Assembly (NCBI GenBank): GCA_913058395.1
Contig: CAJXQI010000025.1
Span: 1-55,259, forward strand
Direction of reading: 5' to 3'
Length of the DNA stretch: 55,259 nucleotides
DNA from: an uncultured Colwellia sp.
GTDB lineage: Bacteria; Pseudomonadota; Gammaproteobacteria; Enterobacterales; Alteromonadaceae
Under the pieces are notes generated by a model. It saw only the letters and a program-made list of their open reading frames with translations, was not told the DNA's origin and made no database searches. This document shows, piece after piece, positions 38,705 through 48,150 of the stretch. The translations under genes and the position numbers were made by a program. Each line of letters begins with the position of its first letter. The stretch's first letter is position 1.

Positions 38705-39802
38705 TTAAATAATGATCAAATTTCCTCGTAACGCGCCAGCTTGATCTAATGCTTCTAAAATAGCCATTACATCACCAGGGCCGGCACCAACTTGGTTAAT
38801 AGCACGAACTAACGTATCTAAGGTAATGCCGGGATCAAAAACAAACATTCTTGAGTCATCTTGATTAACGTCGATAATTGATTGATTAGTCGTTACCGTT
38901 TCACCTTCAGCAAAAGCATTCGGTTGAGAAACATTTTCTATTTCATTTATCGTCACGGTTATACCACCGTGGGTAATCGCCGCTGGCAGCAATCGTACAT
39001 CGGCACCAATAACAATAGTGCCCGTGCGGGAGTTAACAATAATCTTTGCTGATGGAGTTCCAGGTTCAAACTCTAAGTTTTCTAACGTTGCTAAAAAGCT
39101 AACTCGGTCTGCGGCATCTCTTGGCGCAGTTACCCTTACCGAAGCGGCATCAACCGCACGCGCAGAGCCTGAAATTAAATTGTTAATGGTGTCAGATAAA
39201 CGCTTTGCGGTGGTAAAGTCAGCATTGTGTAGATTAAATGTAATAAAGTCGCCAGAGGTAAATGGTGAAAGCACTTCACGCTCAACCATAGCGCCATTAG
39301 CAATTCGGCCAACGGTAGGTGTATTAACAAGTACTTTCGAACCATCTAACCCTTCAGCACCTAAACCACCGACAACTAAACTCCCCTGAGCGACGGCGTA
39401 GGCATTGCCATCAAGCCCCATTAAAATTGTTTGTATTAATGTTCCACCACGTAAACTTTGTGCGCTCCCCATTGAAGATACAGTGACATCAATTTTTTGT
39501 CCCGGCTTTGAAAATGCAGGTAATTCAGCATGTACGGCAACAGCCGCAACATTCTTAATTTTAGGTTTTAAATTGCTTGGCATGGTAATACCAAAGTTAC
39601 TCAACATAGTTTTAAAACTTTGTTCAGTAAATGGACTTTGCTCACCAGTACCTGGTAAACCGACAACTAAACCGTAACCGATTAATTGGTTACTGCGAAC
39701 ACCGGCAACATCGGCTAAATCTTTTATTCTTTGGGCATTAGCTTGGGTAGTAAGTACCAGCAAACTAATGAATAGCATATTAGATAATATTTTTTTCATC
39801 AT
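38705..39802 (-). CDS. flgI: FlgI, P-ring protein
   Basis: FlgI forms the periplasmic ring in peptidoglycan that acts as bearing for the rod. It has a signal peptide ([20 protein letters not shown] then ANA) and the family start [20 protein letters not shown]. The frame is open to 39853, but that start lies inside flgH and would precede the signal peptide. I use ATG 39802, which follows the GAGGG ribosome site by five bases (365 residues); ATG 39799 is also possible. Confidence 0.96.
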   Translation of the reverse strand: MMKKILSNMLFISLLVLTTQANAQRIKDLADVAGVRSNQLIGYGLVVGLPGTGEQSPFTEQSFKTMLSNFGITMPSNLKPKIKNVAAVAVHAELPAFSKPGQKIDVTVSSMGSAQSLRGGTLIQTILMGLDGNAYAVAQGSLVVGGLGAEGLDGSKVLVNTPTVGRIANGAMVEREVLSPFTSGDFITFNLHNADFTTAKRLSDTINNLISGSARAVDAASVRVTAPRDAADRVSFLATLENLEFEPGTPSAKIIVNSRTGTIVIGADVRLLPAAITHGGITVTINEIENVSQPNAFAEGETVTTNQSIIDVNQDDSRMFVFDPGITLDTLVRAINQVGAGPGDVMAILEALDQAGALRGNLIII

Positions 39803-39810
39803 ATTTCCCT

Positions 39811-40518
39811 CTAAAGAGGCCACCATGAACTGCTGAAAAACGACGACAACCAACCTTGCTCTTGTACATCGGCAAAAGTACCTGTACCAGCATATTGAAT
39901 ACGAGCATTAGCGACTTTGCTCGAGGTAACAGTGTTATTTGAATTAATATCTTGCGGACGAATGACACCAGTTAAGCGAATATATTCATCACCATTATTT
40001 AGTGACATCCACTTTTCACCGCGGATCATTAAATTACCATTGGGTAAAACTCTTAAAACATGCACAGAAATATTACCTGACAAGCTATTACCTTGGTTTG
40101 CTTTTGAGTCACCTTTAAAGTCAGACTCCTGGTCATAACCAAATTGAATGGCTTTATCTTTAAAGTTCACAGGAACGCCACCAAAACCAGTAATTGGGCT
40201 AAGCGTAGCGCTGTTTTCTTTTTTCATTTCCGTTTTAGCATTTTTCTGGGCTTGCGTACTTTCACTCAAAATAACCGAAATAATATCGCCAACACGATGG
40301 GCTTTAGAATCAGAATAAATATTATTAACGTAATTCAATTTAAAAAGTGAACCTGTAGGTACTAATGGCTCATCTTCCATTTCAGGTAAAATGGGTGCAA
40401 AATCAGGATCATCAGGTAACGTTTTCGCTTGATCGGTGCTGGCACAGCCGCTAGCTAATAGCGCAACAATGCTTATAGTCAAAAGTGTCGATTTCAATGA
40501 TGTTGGTTTAGCGTTCAT
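39811..40518 (-). CDS. flgH: FlgH, L-ring lipoprotein
   Basis: This 235-residue lipoprotein has a signal sequence ending in the lipobox LLASGC, so Cys would be acylated and anchored in the outer membrane. The family motifs [19 protein letters not shown] and [20 protein letters not shown] are present. It forms the outer-membrane ring. The FlgO/FlgP/FlgT genes at 49-51.6 kb encode the extra H ring around it. Confidence 0.97.
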   Translation of the reverse strand: MNAKPTSLKSTLLTISIVALLASGCASTDQAKTLPDDPDFAPILPEMEDEPLVPTGSLFKLNYVNNIYSDSKAHRVGDIISVILSESTQAQKNAKTEMKKENSATLSPITGFGGVPVNFKDKAIQFGYDQESDFKGDSKANQGNSLSGNISVHVLRVLPNGNLMIRGEKWMSLNNGDEYIRLTGVIRPQDINSNNTVTSSKVANARIQYAGTGTFADVQEQGWLSSFFSSSWWPL

Positions 40519-40533
40519 ATTGCCCCCTAAAAA

Positions 40534-41322
40534 CTATAACTGCTGATTAATGTAGCTAAGCATTTCATCAACTGCAGAAATAACTTTTGAGTTCATTTCA
40601 TATACACGCTGACTTTCTATTAAGTTAACTAACTCTTCAGTAGTATTTACATTGGAAGTTTCTAACGCGCCCTGCACTATCATGCCGTAACCTTCTAAAC
40701 CTGGTACACCCTCTTGTGGTGTACCACTAACCGCGGTTTCAACATATAAGTTTTGTCCAATTGGTTCTAACCCTGTTGGGTTAACAAAATTTACCGTGTT
40801 AATTTGACCGACTACTGCTGGCTCAGCTTGCCCTTGTAACGTCACAGAAACTTCACCGTCTTGTGAAACAATAATACTTAAAGCGTCCTCTGGTACGGTT
40901 ACTTGTGGTTGTAATAAATAACCAGCACCTGGTGTTACTATGTTGCCTTCATCGTCCATGGTAAATTGGCCATTACGAGAATAAGCAGAAGAACCATCAG
41001 GCATTAAAATTTCAAATAATCCTTCACCTTGTATCATTAAATCCAATGCATTATCAGTATTTAACATATCACCTTGGGTATGAATTTTTTGTGTTGCAAC
41101 GACCTTAGTTCCAGCGCCCAACATTAAGCCAGACGGCATTTCAGTGTCTTGTGCTGAACGACCACCCGGTTGATTGATATTTTGATAAAGTAAATCTTCA
41201 AATACTGCACGGCTTTTCTTAAAGCCGATGGTGCTGGCATTTGCCAGGTTATTAGAAATAACCGCAATCTCTTTTGTTTGCGCGTCTAAGCCTGTTTTAC
41301 TGATCCATAATGCTGGGTTCAT
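40534..41322 (-). CDS. flgG: FlgG, distal rod protein
   Basis: This 262-residue protein begins MNPALWISKTGLDAQTKEIAV and ends with the rod/hook family helix TTEELVNLIESQRVYEMNSK. It forms the distal rod through the P and L rings. The normal length and the neighbours flgF and flgH make the call secure. Confidence 0.97.
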   Translation of the reverse strand: MNPALWISKTGLDAQTKEIAVISNNLANASTIGFKKSRAVFEDLLYQNINQPGGRSAQDTEMPSGLMLGAGTKVVATQKIHTQGDMLNTDNALDLMIQGEGLFEILMPDGSSAYSRNGQFTMDDEGNIVTPGAGYLLQPQVTVPEDALSIIVSQDGEVSVTLQGQAEPAVVGQINTVNFVNPTGLEPIGQNLYVETAVSGTPQEGVPGLEGYGMIVQGALETSNVNTTEELVNLIESQRVYEMNSKVISAVDEMLSYINQQL

Positions 41323-41344
41323 ACATCACCTCGAGATAATTTAT

Positions 41345-42088
41345 TTAAAATGCGCGTAATAATGAAGAAGCGCTTGAGTCAATTTCTTCTGCGGTTTTCA
41401 TCATTTTTAACTGCATTTCAAACTGACGTTGCAGTGCGATCATATCGGTCATTTCACTGATAGGGTTGACGTTACTTGACTCTATTGCGCCACTGCCCAC
41501 TTTGACCGTGACATCAGCCGGTTCATTATTGCCATCTTTACGACGAAACAAGCCGTCATTGCCTTTTTCTAGAAAGCGACTGTCAGGGTTAACAAGTTTC
41601 ATCCGCCCTACTTCTTCTTGAGCTGAACTAGGAGCGCCTTCAGGTTGAACCATAATAGTTCCGTCAGCAGAAATATCGATGCTATTAACTGGCAACGGTA
41701 AGAAAATAGGTCCAGTGTCACCAATAACTAAGTCACCACTTGATGTTTCTAAAGCACCGTTTTCATTTAACTTTAATTGACCGTTGCGGGTATAAGCTTC
41801 ACTACCATCTTTAGTTTGAACGGTTAACCAGCCTTGCCCTTGAATGGCAATATCAAGATCACGCTCAGTAGCAAGTAAAGCACCACTGTCAAAGTTTTGG
41901 CCTGCCCTTTCGGTCATAGAAAATACACGAGTTGGCAGACCTTCACCAAAAGCTTGCATTGATCTAGCGTTAGCTAAATCGGCTTTAAAGCCAGTAGTTT
42001 TAGCATTTGCAAGATTATTGGCCGTTACTGATAAGGCATGCATGTTTTGCTTTGCACCACTCATAGCGATATACAGCATCTTATCCAT
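41345..42088 (-). CDS. flgF: FlgF, proximal rod protein
   Basis: This 247-residue rod protein begins MDKMLYIAMSGAKQNMHALS, has the rod motif TANNLANAKTTGFKAD, and ends ISEMTDMIALQRQFEMQLKM. It is the first gene of the flgFGHIJKL run and has its own sigma-54 promoter, separated from flgE by a strong terminator. Confidence 0.96.
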   Translation of the reverse strand: MDKMLYIAMSGAKQNMHALSVTANNLANAKTTGFKADLANARSMQAFGEGLPTRVFSMTERAGQNFDSGALLATERDLDIAIQGQGWLTVQTKDGSEAYTRNGQLKLNENGALETSSGDLVIGDTGPIFLPLPVNSIDISADGTIMVQPEGAPSSAQEEVGRMKLVNPDSRFLEKGNDGLFRRKDGNNEPADVTVKVGSGAIESSNVNPISEMTDMIALQRQFEMQLKMMKTAEEIDSSASSLLRAF

Positions 42089-42129
42089 AATCTATTCCAC
42101 TCAATATAATTTCAATTAATGGAGATAAT

Positions 42130-42144
42130 GCAATTAAAATGCCA
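42130..42144 (-). promoter_or_regulatory. Sigma-54 promoter of flgFGHIJKL
   Basis: The minus strand reads TGGCATTTTAATTGC, close to the full consensus with GG and GC ten bases apart. The transcript would start near 42118, about 30 bases before flgF. Confidence 0.85.
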
Positions 42145-42202
42145 ATAGATAGTAATTTTTTTCCAGGAGAGGTTTAGAAAATTCGAGAATGAAGAAATAT
42201 AA

Positions 42203-42238
42203 AAAAGCCAAGTAACATATAATGATTACTTGGCTTTT
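42203..42238. terminator. Terminator downstream of flgE
   Basis: A 13-base perfect inverted repeat (AAAAGCCAAGTAA and TTACTTGGCTTTT) with a ten-base loop lies 24 bases past the flgE stop. It splits flgBCDE from flgFGHIJKL. A-runs and T-runs at the base allow function on either strand. Confidence 0.88.
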
Positions 42239-42261
42239 ATTACGTTGATTTTAATTAAAAA

Positions 42262-43779
42262 TTAACGAATTTGCAGTATGGTTTGATTTAATTGGTTATC
42301 AACTTCTAATGCTCTTGAGTTAGCTTGGAAGTTTCGTTGCGCTGAAATTAAGTCAATCAATTCTGATGTCAAATTAACATTAGATTGCTCTAGGGCAGAT
42401 GAATTTATAGTACCAAATGTTCCTGATCCCCCTTCACCAGCTAATGCTTCACCTGAGGTTATGCTTTCTTTCCAACTAGTTCCGCCCACTTGGGTTAAAC
42501 CTTGTTCGTTGGCAAAGTTTACCATCGCAATTCGAGACAATGGTTCTGACGTACCATTACTATAAGTTGCTCGCACTAAACCATCGATACCAATATCGAT
42601 ACCGGTTAATCGGCCTACTGCTAAGCCATCTTGTTGTAATGATGTAACTTCAAAGTTAGACGCAAATTGTGTCGGTTCATTTGGGTTTGGCGCTAAAGGA
42701 TCTAAATTAAAATCTATTTGAACCGTTTGCGTCGGATCTGCACCATTAGGTAAATGGTCAGTAAATGCTACGGTTCTAATACCACCATTACCAGGCGAAG
42801 GTGATTGGCTAATAAAGTCACCTGAAGAATTATAAGTTAATCTCGCACCTTTAACTCCACCAGGCGCTAGGCCGCCACTAACAGTACCACCTTCTGGCGT
42901 GGTTGCTGCAATAGCATTTGAAAGTGCTGTTTTCGCTGCATTAAGCGTCACTAAATCTGCAGCGGTTGGCGATGCTATGGCATCATATGTTGCTTGTGCT
43001 GCTGTAGCTGCTGCAGTTTCTGTTACCACTAAGGCTTCTGCTGCTGCTTGTACAACAGGATCTTCTGCTAAATCAATTACCTTGCCATCGACTGCTGCAA
43101 ACATCATCCACTGATTAGGTGCAGTCGCAGGATTATCTTTGACAAAGTAGTAAGTCATAATATGACTATCACCTAAAGAGTCGAAAATAGTGATCGAGGT
43201 AGAATGGTTAAAAGTTAATGGATCTTCTGGATCAAAGTTATCTGGCGCAGTAGAAATATATGAATCGCCAGCAGGCAGGTTCATACGAATATCTACCTCT
43301 GAAGATTGCTGAGGCGCACCAGATGCCGTTGGAATTCGAATCGGCTCTGCCGTACTTAAACTTACTGAAGCTGAAGTTCCATCAGGGTTAACCGGGAAAC
43401 CTAATAAGTGACCGCCACCAGAGTTAACAATAAAGTTATCTTGGTTTAATTTAAATTGACCAGCACGCGTATAAGACGTTTCTGAACTGCCTATTTCCGG
43501 TACCGTCGCAAAAAAGCCATTACCAGTAATCGCTAAATCCAACGCATTGTTGGTAAATTGAATACTACCCTGTGAAAACTGTTGAGCAACGTCTGCCGTC
43601 AAAGCACCGTCACCTACTTTCGTTTTACCTGATGATAATAGCGAAGCCGCGTAAACATCAACGAATTCTGCACGAGACTCTTTAAAGCCTGTAGTGTTTA
43701 CATTTGCAATGTTGTTGGATGTAACATCCAAGTCTTTTTGAGCAGCGTTTAGACCGCTTAATGCGATATTAAATGACAT
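42262..43779 (-). CDS. flgE: FlgE, hook protein, with an alanine-rich insert
   Basis: The 505-residue protein has the hook N-terminus (MSFNIALSGLNAAQKDLDVTSNN) and C-terminus (LTSELIDLISAQRNFQANSR). At roughly residues 235-295 it carries an Ala/Thr-rich stretch (VVQAAAEALVVTETAAATAA then AQATYDAIASPTAADLVTLN) that looks helical and is not a normal part of hook domains I know. It lies in the outer, variable part of the subunit, so it should be on the hook surface. The frame is continuous and codon use is like the rest. Confidence 0.94.
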   Translation of the reverse strand: MSFNIALSGLNAAQKDLDVTSNNIANVNTTGFKESRAEFVDVYAASLLSSGKTKVGDGALTADVAQQFSQGSIQFTNNALDLAITGNGFFATVPEIGSSETSYTRAGQFKLNQDNFIVNSGGGHLLGFPVNPDGTSASVSLSTAEPIRIPTASGAPQQSSEVDIRMNLPAGDSYISTAPDNFDPEDPLTFNHSTSITIFDSLGDSHIMTYYFVKDNPATAPNQWMMFAAVDGKVIDLAEDPVVQAAAEALVVTETAAATAAQATYDAIASPTAADLVTLNAAKTALSNAIAATTPEGGTVSGGLAPGGVKGARLTYNSSGDFISQSPSPGNGGIRTVAFTDHLPNGADPTQTVQIDFNLDPLAPNPNEPTQFASNFEVTSLQQDGLAVGRLTGIDIGIDGLVRATYSNGTSEPLSRIAMVNFANEQGLTQVGGTSWKESITSGEALAGEGGSGTFGTINSSALEQSNVNLTSELIDLISAQRNFQANSRALEVDNQLNQTILQIR

Positions 43780-43808
43780 AAATTCACCTCGTAAAAAATT
43801 CTGTTAAT

Positions 43809-44498
43809 TTAACCTTGTGTTACTTCAACAACATCCGATAGTTTCATCGAGCTGCCACCATTAAGATTCAATAATATATTTCCGCCAGACCCTGCTAAAG
43901 TGACACTGTCAACTTTTCGATAAGTCATGGCTTGTAATTCATTTGCTTCACCGTCAACCAGTCCGGCAACGCGAAAACGATACGCCCCTTCAGGTGCAGG
44001 CTCACCATCAGAACCCTTTCCGTCCCAGGTAAAGGTAAAATCACCCGCTTGCACACTACCAACTGGCACTGTTTGAATAATTTCACCAGCAACATTCTCA
44101 ACGTAAATATTAACGTTTGATGCTGGTTTATCGGTAATGAGTTTACCTTTAACTTCTTCACCTTCTTCCATACCAAAAACATTATCGTCAACCAGTACAC
44201 TACGGCCGACTAATGATGATGCTTGTAATGCTTGGCTAGACGACATAGAAGCCGCAAAGTTAGTAAATTGATCATTAAGATTTGAGACGCCATCTGTTGT
44301 TGAGAATGCAGTCATCTGAGAGATCATCTCATTATTCTCAACTGGCTTAGTTGGGTCTTGATGCGAAAGCTCTTGCGTCAATAAGGCAAAGAAATCTGCC
44401 TGCGTTAACATGCCGCGGTTTTCGTCTGCCTCAGGCGTTGTCGTTTCTTGCTGCCAACGAATATTGTCTAATGGATTAGAACCCGATACTGTGTCCAT
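43809..44498 (-). CDS. flgD: FlgD, hook cap and scaffold
   Basis: This 229-residue protein has the FlgD N-terminal export segment (LTQADFFALLTQELSHQDPT KP) and the C-terminal FlgD Ig-like region with FTWDGKGSDGEPAPEGAYRF. The cap sits at the growing hook tip and is dropped when the hook is complete. It lies between flgC and flgE. Confidence 0.96.
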   Translation of the reverse strand: MDTVSGSNPLDNIRWQQETTTPEADENRGMLTQADFFALLTQELSHQDPTKPVENNEMISQMTAFSTTDGVSNLNDQFTNFAASMSSSQALQASSLVGRSVLVDDNVFGMEEGEEVKGKLITDKPASNVNIYVENVAGEIIQTVPVGSVQAGDFTFTWDGKGSDGEPAPEGAYRFRVAGLVDGEANELQAMTYRKVDSVTLAGSGGNILLNLNGGSSMKLSDVVEVTQG

Positions 44499-44518
44499 TT
44501 TAAATTCCTATATTAAAC

Positions 44519-44938
44519 TTAGCTTTTACCGAGTGTTAGCGTTTTATTCAGCATATTCTTTGCTGACTCAGCTAATTGCACGTTGGTTTGATATGAGCGC
44601 GAAGCTGATATCATATTGGTCATTTCTTCAATAACGTTAACATTAGGCTTGTAAATGTAACCTTCACCATCAGCCATTGGATGATCTGGTGCATATTCAA
44701 CGTTTAGTGGTTTATTACTTTCTACAACACCGAGTACTTGCACACCAACGGACTCTTTTTGTCCTGCGGCAGCTTTTTGCATCTCTGCGGCAAAAACTGG
44801 GTGGCGTGCACGGTACGTGTCATCAACACTACTACTGACACTATCAGCATTAGCAATGTTACTTGCCGTAGTGTTCAAACGTACTGATTGTGCGCTCATG
44901 CCAGAGCCTGAAATAGAAAAGACGTTAAATAAGCTCAT
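44519..44938 (-). CDS. flgC: FlgC, proximal rod protein
   Basis: This 139-residue rod protein has NTTASNIANADSVSSSVDDTYR near the start and the family end VIEEMTNMISASRSYQTNVQ. The frame could start at GTG 44944, but that is only two bases from the GGAGGG site. The ATG at 44938 is eight bases away and yields MSLFNVFSISGSGMSAQS, the normal FlgC start, so I use it. It follows the flgB stop by five bases. Confidence 0.96.
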   Translation of the reverse strand: MSLFNVFSISGSGMSAQSVRLNTTASNIANADSVSSSVDDTYRARHPVFAAEMQKAAAGQKESVGVQVLGVVESNKPLNVEYAPDHPMADGEGYIYKPNVNVIEEMTNMISASRSYQTNVQLAESAKNMLNKTLTLGKS

Positions 44939-44943
44939 AATCA

Positions 44944-45339
44944 CTACCCTCCGTTAATTGCTTTTTTCAAGCCTTTGATACGGCCATCAAGAAATTGTAG
45001 ACTTGCTTGATACTCCATAGAGTTTTCTAGATACAAGTTTCGTTCCACTTGCACATCTACAGTATTTCCGTCACCGGTATCAGCTTGGTTAGGCACGCGA
45101 TAACCAACGCCATTATTGAGTTCCATGCGAACATCAAAATGTTTTTCATTGGTGCGAGTCATACCTGTTTGTTGTTTGGAGGCGGCCTGAGCTAATGCGG
45201 ATTTAAAATCCATGCCTTTGGCTTTGTAGCCAGGTGTATCAGCATTAGCAATATTGCCAGCAATGATTTCAGCACGTTGAGCACGCACTTGTAATCCTTG
45301 CGGATGTATACCAAATGCTTTTTCAAAAGTAATAGCCAT
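44944..45339 (-). CDS. flgB: FlgB, proximal rod protein
   Basis: The rod motif AEIIAGNIANADTPGYKAKG is clear. I place the start at ATG 45339 (MAITFEKAFGIHPQG), six bases after a strong GGAGGT, instead of the open-frame limit at 45375, which would overlap the promoter candidate at 45372-45386. This yields 131 residues, the usual FlgB size. It is the first gene of flgBCDE. Confidence 0.95.
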   Translation of the reverse strand: MAITFEKAFGIHPQGLQVRAQRAEIIAGNIANADTPGYKAKGMDFKSALAQAASKQQTGMTRTNEKHFDVRMELNNGVGYRVPNQADTGDGNTVDVQVERNLYLENSMEYQASLQFLDGRIKGLKKAINGG

Positions 45340-45371
45340 AAAAATACCTCCAAATGAATGCAGGTACTCAT

Positions 45372-45386
45372 ACAATATTTATGCCA
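45372..45386 (-). promoter_or_regulatory. Sigma-54 like promoter of flgBCDE, weak -12
   Basis: The minus strand reads TGGCATAAATATTGT. The -24 half is excellent, but the -12 half has GT in place of GC. The predicted transcript start near 45360 fits the chosen flgB start. Confidence 0.45.
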
Positions 45387-45402
45387 GAGATAATTTGACG
45401 GG

Positions 45403-46233
45403 TTATTTTTTTTGGTAAACGATACCAGGATTGCAGCGGATCATATTAAAATCTTGACTAATACCAGACAAAGATTCAGATGCACCAAGAAACAAATAAC
45501 GGTCTTTGTTTAAGGTATTATGAATTTGAGAAATGATTTGTGTTTTTAGCTCTGGAGAGAAGTAAATCAAGACATTACGACAAAAAACCAAATCAAATCG
45601 TCCCATTAAACTATAGCTATTAAGTAAGTTTAATTGTCGAAAACTGACCATCTTTTTAATGTTATCTTTCACTTTTAGCATACCATTATCACCGGCCTCA
45701 AAAAACTGACGTTTGCGTTCTAAAGATAAACCCCGTGATAACGATAAACTGTCGTAGTGTGCATATTTACAATGCTCGAGCATGGTATTAGAAATATCAG
45801 TGCCAATAATTTGAACACCACCTGGAAATGCCCCCGGATTGCTTTGCTGAAACTCATGGATAGCCATTGCTATCGAATAAGGCTCTTGCCCTGAAGAGCT
45901 CGCTGCAGACCATATTTTTAATGGAGTACGCTGCCCTTTAAATTCAGGTAATAATTTTTTCTTTAACAGCTCAAACGGATATTCATCTCGAAACCATAAT
46001 GTTTCGTTAGTGGTCATGGCATCAATAACAGCGGCTCTTAATTGCCGCTTGAGCGGATTTAATGTTTGCGACACTAAGTCAGACAGTGACGCAACATCAA
46101 ACTTTGCCATTAAAGGTGCTAAGCGACTTTTAACCAAATATTGCTTACTCTCGCCCAAGACAATACCGCATTGCTGTTCTAGAAATGTTCTAAACTGGAG
46201 ATAACTTTTATCATCGAGCTGTTTAGTTGTCAC
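45403..46233 (-). CDS. cheR: CheR, chemoreceptor methyltransferase
   Basis: The 276-residue protein has the helical N-terminal domain and the SAM-binding fold (PLKIWSAASSSGQEPYSIAM, then MGRFDLVFCRNVLIYFS). It transfers methyl groups to glutamates of chemoreceptors for adaptation. The pair cheV-cheR upstream of flgB is a common arrangement in Vibrio and Shewanella. No C-terminal NWETF-type receptor-binding is expected for the enzyme itself and none is relevant. Confidence 0.96.
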   Translation of the reverse strand: MTTKQLDDKSYLQFRTFLEQQCGIVLGESKQYLVKSRLAPLMAKFDVASLSDLVSQTLNPLKRQLRAAVIDAMTTNETLWFRDEYPFELLKKKLLPEFKGQRTPLKIWSAASSSGQEPYSIAMAIHEFQQSNPGAFPGGVQIIGTDISNTMLEHCKYAHYDSLSLSRGLSLERKRQFFEAGDNGMLKVKDNIKKMVSFRQLNLLNSYSLMGRFDLVFCRNVLIYFSPELKTQIISQIHNTLNKDRYLFLGASESLSGISQDFNMIRCNPGIVYQKK

Positions 46234-46272
46234 TAGTAATAATCCGCCTAAATGTTAATAGTTATAAAAGTA

Positions 46273-47208
46273 TTAAGACACTTCATCATGCTTTAACCAC
46301 TTCTTCACAGCAGTTGCCAGCTCATCAGGATGAAATTTTGGAATAAAGTCTTCGGCACCCACTTTCTCTACCATCGCATTATTGAATACACCACTGAGTG
46401 ATGTATGAAGAATGACAGGTATATCTCTCATTCGTTCATTTTGTTTAATTTCTGCCGTTAGGGTGTAACCATCCATTTCTGGCATTTCAATATCCGAAAT
46501 CAATAAGGCTACCTTTTCAGTAATTGAATTTTCACAACCTTCGGTAATCGCTTTGAGTTGATCAAGCGCATCTTGACCATTTTTTGCCAACAGCATAGTC
46601 AAGCCAAGCGGTTCAAGTGCTCGTTTTACTTGATTACGTGCTACGGTTGAATCATCCGCGATCATAATAACGCGATCACCAATGTCGTCACCAACAGTTT
46701 CATCAGCAACCCCTTCACTAAGCTCTGTTGAGATAGGGCTAATTTCATTGAGAATTTTTTCAACATCAAGAATAGAAACCATTTCATTGTCGATTTCAGT
46801 TACCGCAGTCAAGTAGCTTGATTTACCCGTACCTTCTGGCGGCGGCATAACATCTTTCCAGCTTAAGGTAACAATACGTTCAACACCAGCAACAAGGAAG
46901 CCCTGCACACTACGGTTATATTCTGCAATGATAACGAAGCTGTCTGCCGTTTGTACAATTTCAGGGCCACCAGTGGCTTTACTTAAATCAATAACAGAAA
47001 TAGTTTGGCCACGAATGTGTGCAATGCCTTTAACATACTTATCTTGTTTTGGTAATGTCGTTAACCTTGGACATGGCATAACTTCGCGCACTTTGAAAAC
47101 ATTGATGCCAAAGCGTTGTCGACCAATTAGCTTAAACAACAATAACTCTAGTCGGTTTTGACCCACCAATTGTGTGCGTTGATTTACTGAATCTAATATA
47201 CCTGCCAT
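46273..47208 (-). CDS. cheV: CheV, chemotaxis coupling protein
   Basis: This 311-residue protein joins an N-terminal CheW domain (FGINVFKVREVMPCPRLTTL, then GIAHIRGQTISVIDL) to a C-terminal receiver domain with D239 as phospho-acceptor (LLISDIEMPEMDG). It couples receptors to the CheA kinase and takes part in adaptation. It stands first in the cheV-cheR pair, 39 bases before cheR. I did not find a convincing sigma-54 or sigma-28 site in front of it. Confidence 0.96.
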   Translation of the reverse strand: MAGILDSVNQRTQLVGQNRLELLLFKLIGRQRFGINVFKVREVMPCPRLTTLPKQDKYVKGIAHIRGQTISVIDLSKATGGPEIVQTADSFVIIAEYNRSVQGFLVAGVERIVTLSWKDVMPPPEGTGKSSYLTAVTEIDNEMVSILDVEKILNEISPISTELSEGVADETVGDDIGDRVIMIADDSTVARNQVKRALEPLGLTMLLAKNGQDALDQLKAITEGCENSITEKVALLISDIEMPEMDGYTLTAEIKQNERMRDIPVILHTSLSGVFNNAMVEKVGAEDFIPKFHPDELATAVKKWLKHDEVS

Positions 47209-47303
47209 AAAAACCTCGTAGGAGTGCCAATGAAAATATTACAAAGGCATAATTCTTGATAGTATTACCCTTTAGATACTTTTCACACTAAAGCGTAATT
47301 TTT

Positions 47304-47332
47304 TTGACGCCATTCGTGTTAAATTATATTTA
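47304..47332 (+). promoter_or_regulatory. Possible sigma-70 promoter of flgA
   Basis: TTGACG at 47304-47309 and TATTTA at 47327-47332 are 17 bases apart, and flgA starts 51 bases later. A poor sigma-54 like site (AGGCATAATTCTTGA, from 47245) also lies in the gap, so the real promoter is open. Confidence 0.4.
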
Positions 47333-47383
47333 ATAAAGCATAGACGAATATTGTTATTTCCCTAGCAGCCAGATCAAAAAATT

Positions 47384-48076
47384 ATGAGTAAATTAAAGAT
47401 ATTAGTAAAAATTAGCCTAGCCTACTTGGTAATAGCAAACACCTGTAGTGCCATGGTTTTTGATCGTGATTATTTAAACAAATTTATTAAAGCCTATGTG
47501 AAAGAGCACGTGGCAGTGCCATCACAAGGAAAACTACTAGTTGATGTGTCGAAAATTGATCCGAGGATCTCTTTACAAGCTTGTCTATCTTCTTTAACGG
47601 CAAATATACCTGAAAAACATAATGGTAGGAACGTAAATGTTAAAATTGTTTGTGCTGATGACAAACCATGGCATTTATATGTACCCGTAAAAATTCAAAC
47701 CATAGTGCCAACATTAGTCACCAGTATGCGTATCACTAAAGGCACACTACTTGATAATTCAAATATGGAAGTAGTATTTAAAGACAGCGCGCAAATTAGA
47801 GGTACAATACTTAGTGAACCAAAAGCTGTCATTGGAGCTCGTTCAAAAAGAAACTTATCAAAAGGCAGCGCCATTACTAATAAAAACACCTGTTTTGTTT
47901 GTAAAGGTCAGCCGGTAACTATCATCGCGAAGTCAGTGGGGTTTGAAATAAAATCTGTCGGTACCGCCTTAAGAGATGGCAGTTTAGGTGAAGTTATTTC
48001 GGTAAAAAATGATAAGTCTGGACGTATTATTCGTGGTCAAGTTAGCGCTATTAACCAAGTAGTAATTAATTTATAA
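47384..48076 (+). CDS. flgA: FlgA, periplasmic chaperone for P-ring assembly
   Basis: The 230-residue protein has a signal peptide (hydrophobic stretch ending near NTCSAM), then a variable part and a C-terminal SAF/ChapFlgA domain (TSMRITKGTLLDNSNMEVVF ... VIGARSKRNLSKGSAI ... GQPVTIIAKSVGFEIKSVGT). It helps FlgI assemble around the rod. It is divergent from cheV, the usual place. Confidence 0.94.
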   Translation: MSKLKILVKISLAYLVIANTCSAMVFDRDYLNKFIKAYVKEHVAVPSQGKLLVDVSKIDPRISLQACLSSLTANIPEKHNGRNVNVKIVCADDKPWHLYVPVKIQTIVPTLVTSMRITKGTLLDNSNMEVVFKDSAQIRGTILSEPKAVIGARSKRNLSKGSAITNKNTCFVCKGQPVTIIAKSVGFEIKSVGTALRDGSLGEVISVKNDKSGRIIRGQVSAINQVVINL

Positions 48077-48082
48077 TAATTA

Positions 48083-48110
48083 CTTAAGTTTTCTATTGTT
48101 TTGCCGATAA
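48083..48110 (+). promoter_or_regulatory. Sigma-28 promoter of flgMN
   Basis: CTTAAGTTT at 48083-48091 and GCCGATAA at 48103-48110 are separated by eleven bases. It is nearly identical to the flagellinolysin promoter. It would let FliA drive its own inhibitor FlgM, the known feedback loop. Confidence 0.88.
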
Positions 48111-48150
48111 AAGGTTAGAAACCAATTTCTGTTGTAAGTAGGATTTAATT

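Noticed and set aside
39803-39853. Longer flgI beginning within flgH
   Set aside because: It would add 17 residues before the signal peptide and lacks a ribosome site; ATG 39802 has one.
42885-43070. The FlgE alanine-rich part as a frameshift or inserted mobile sequence
   Set aside because: The frame is continuous, both flanks match FlgE, and no target repeats or inverted ends are visible.
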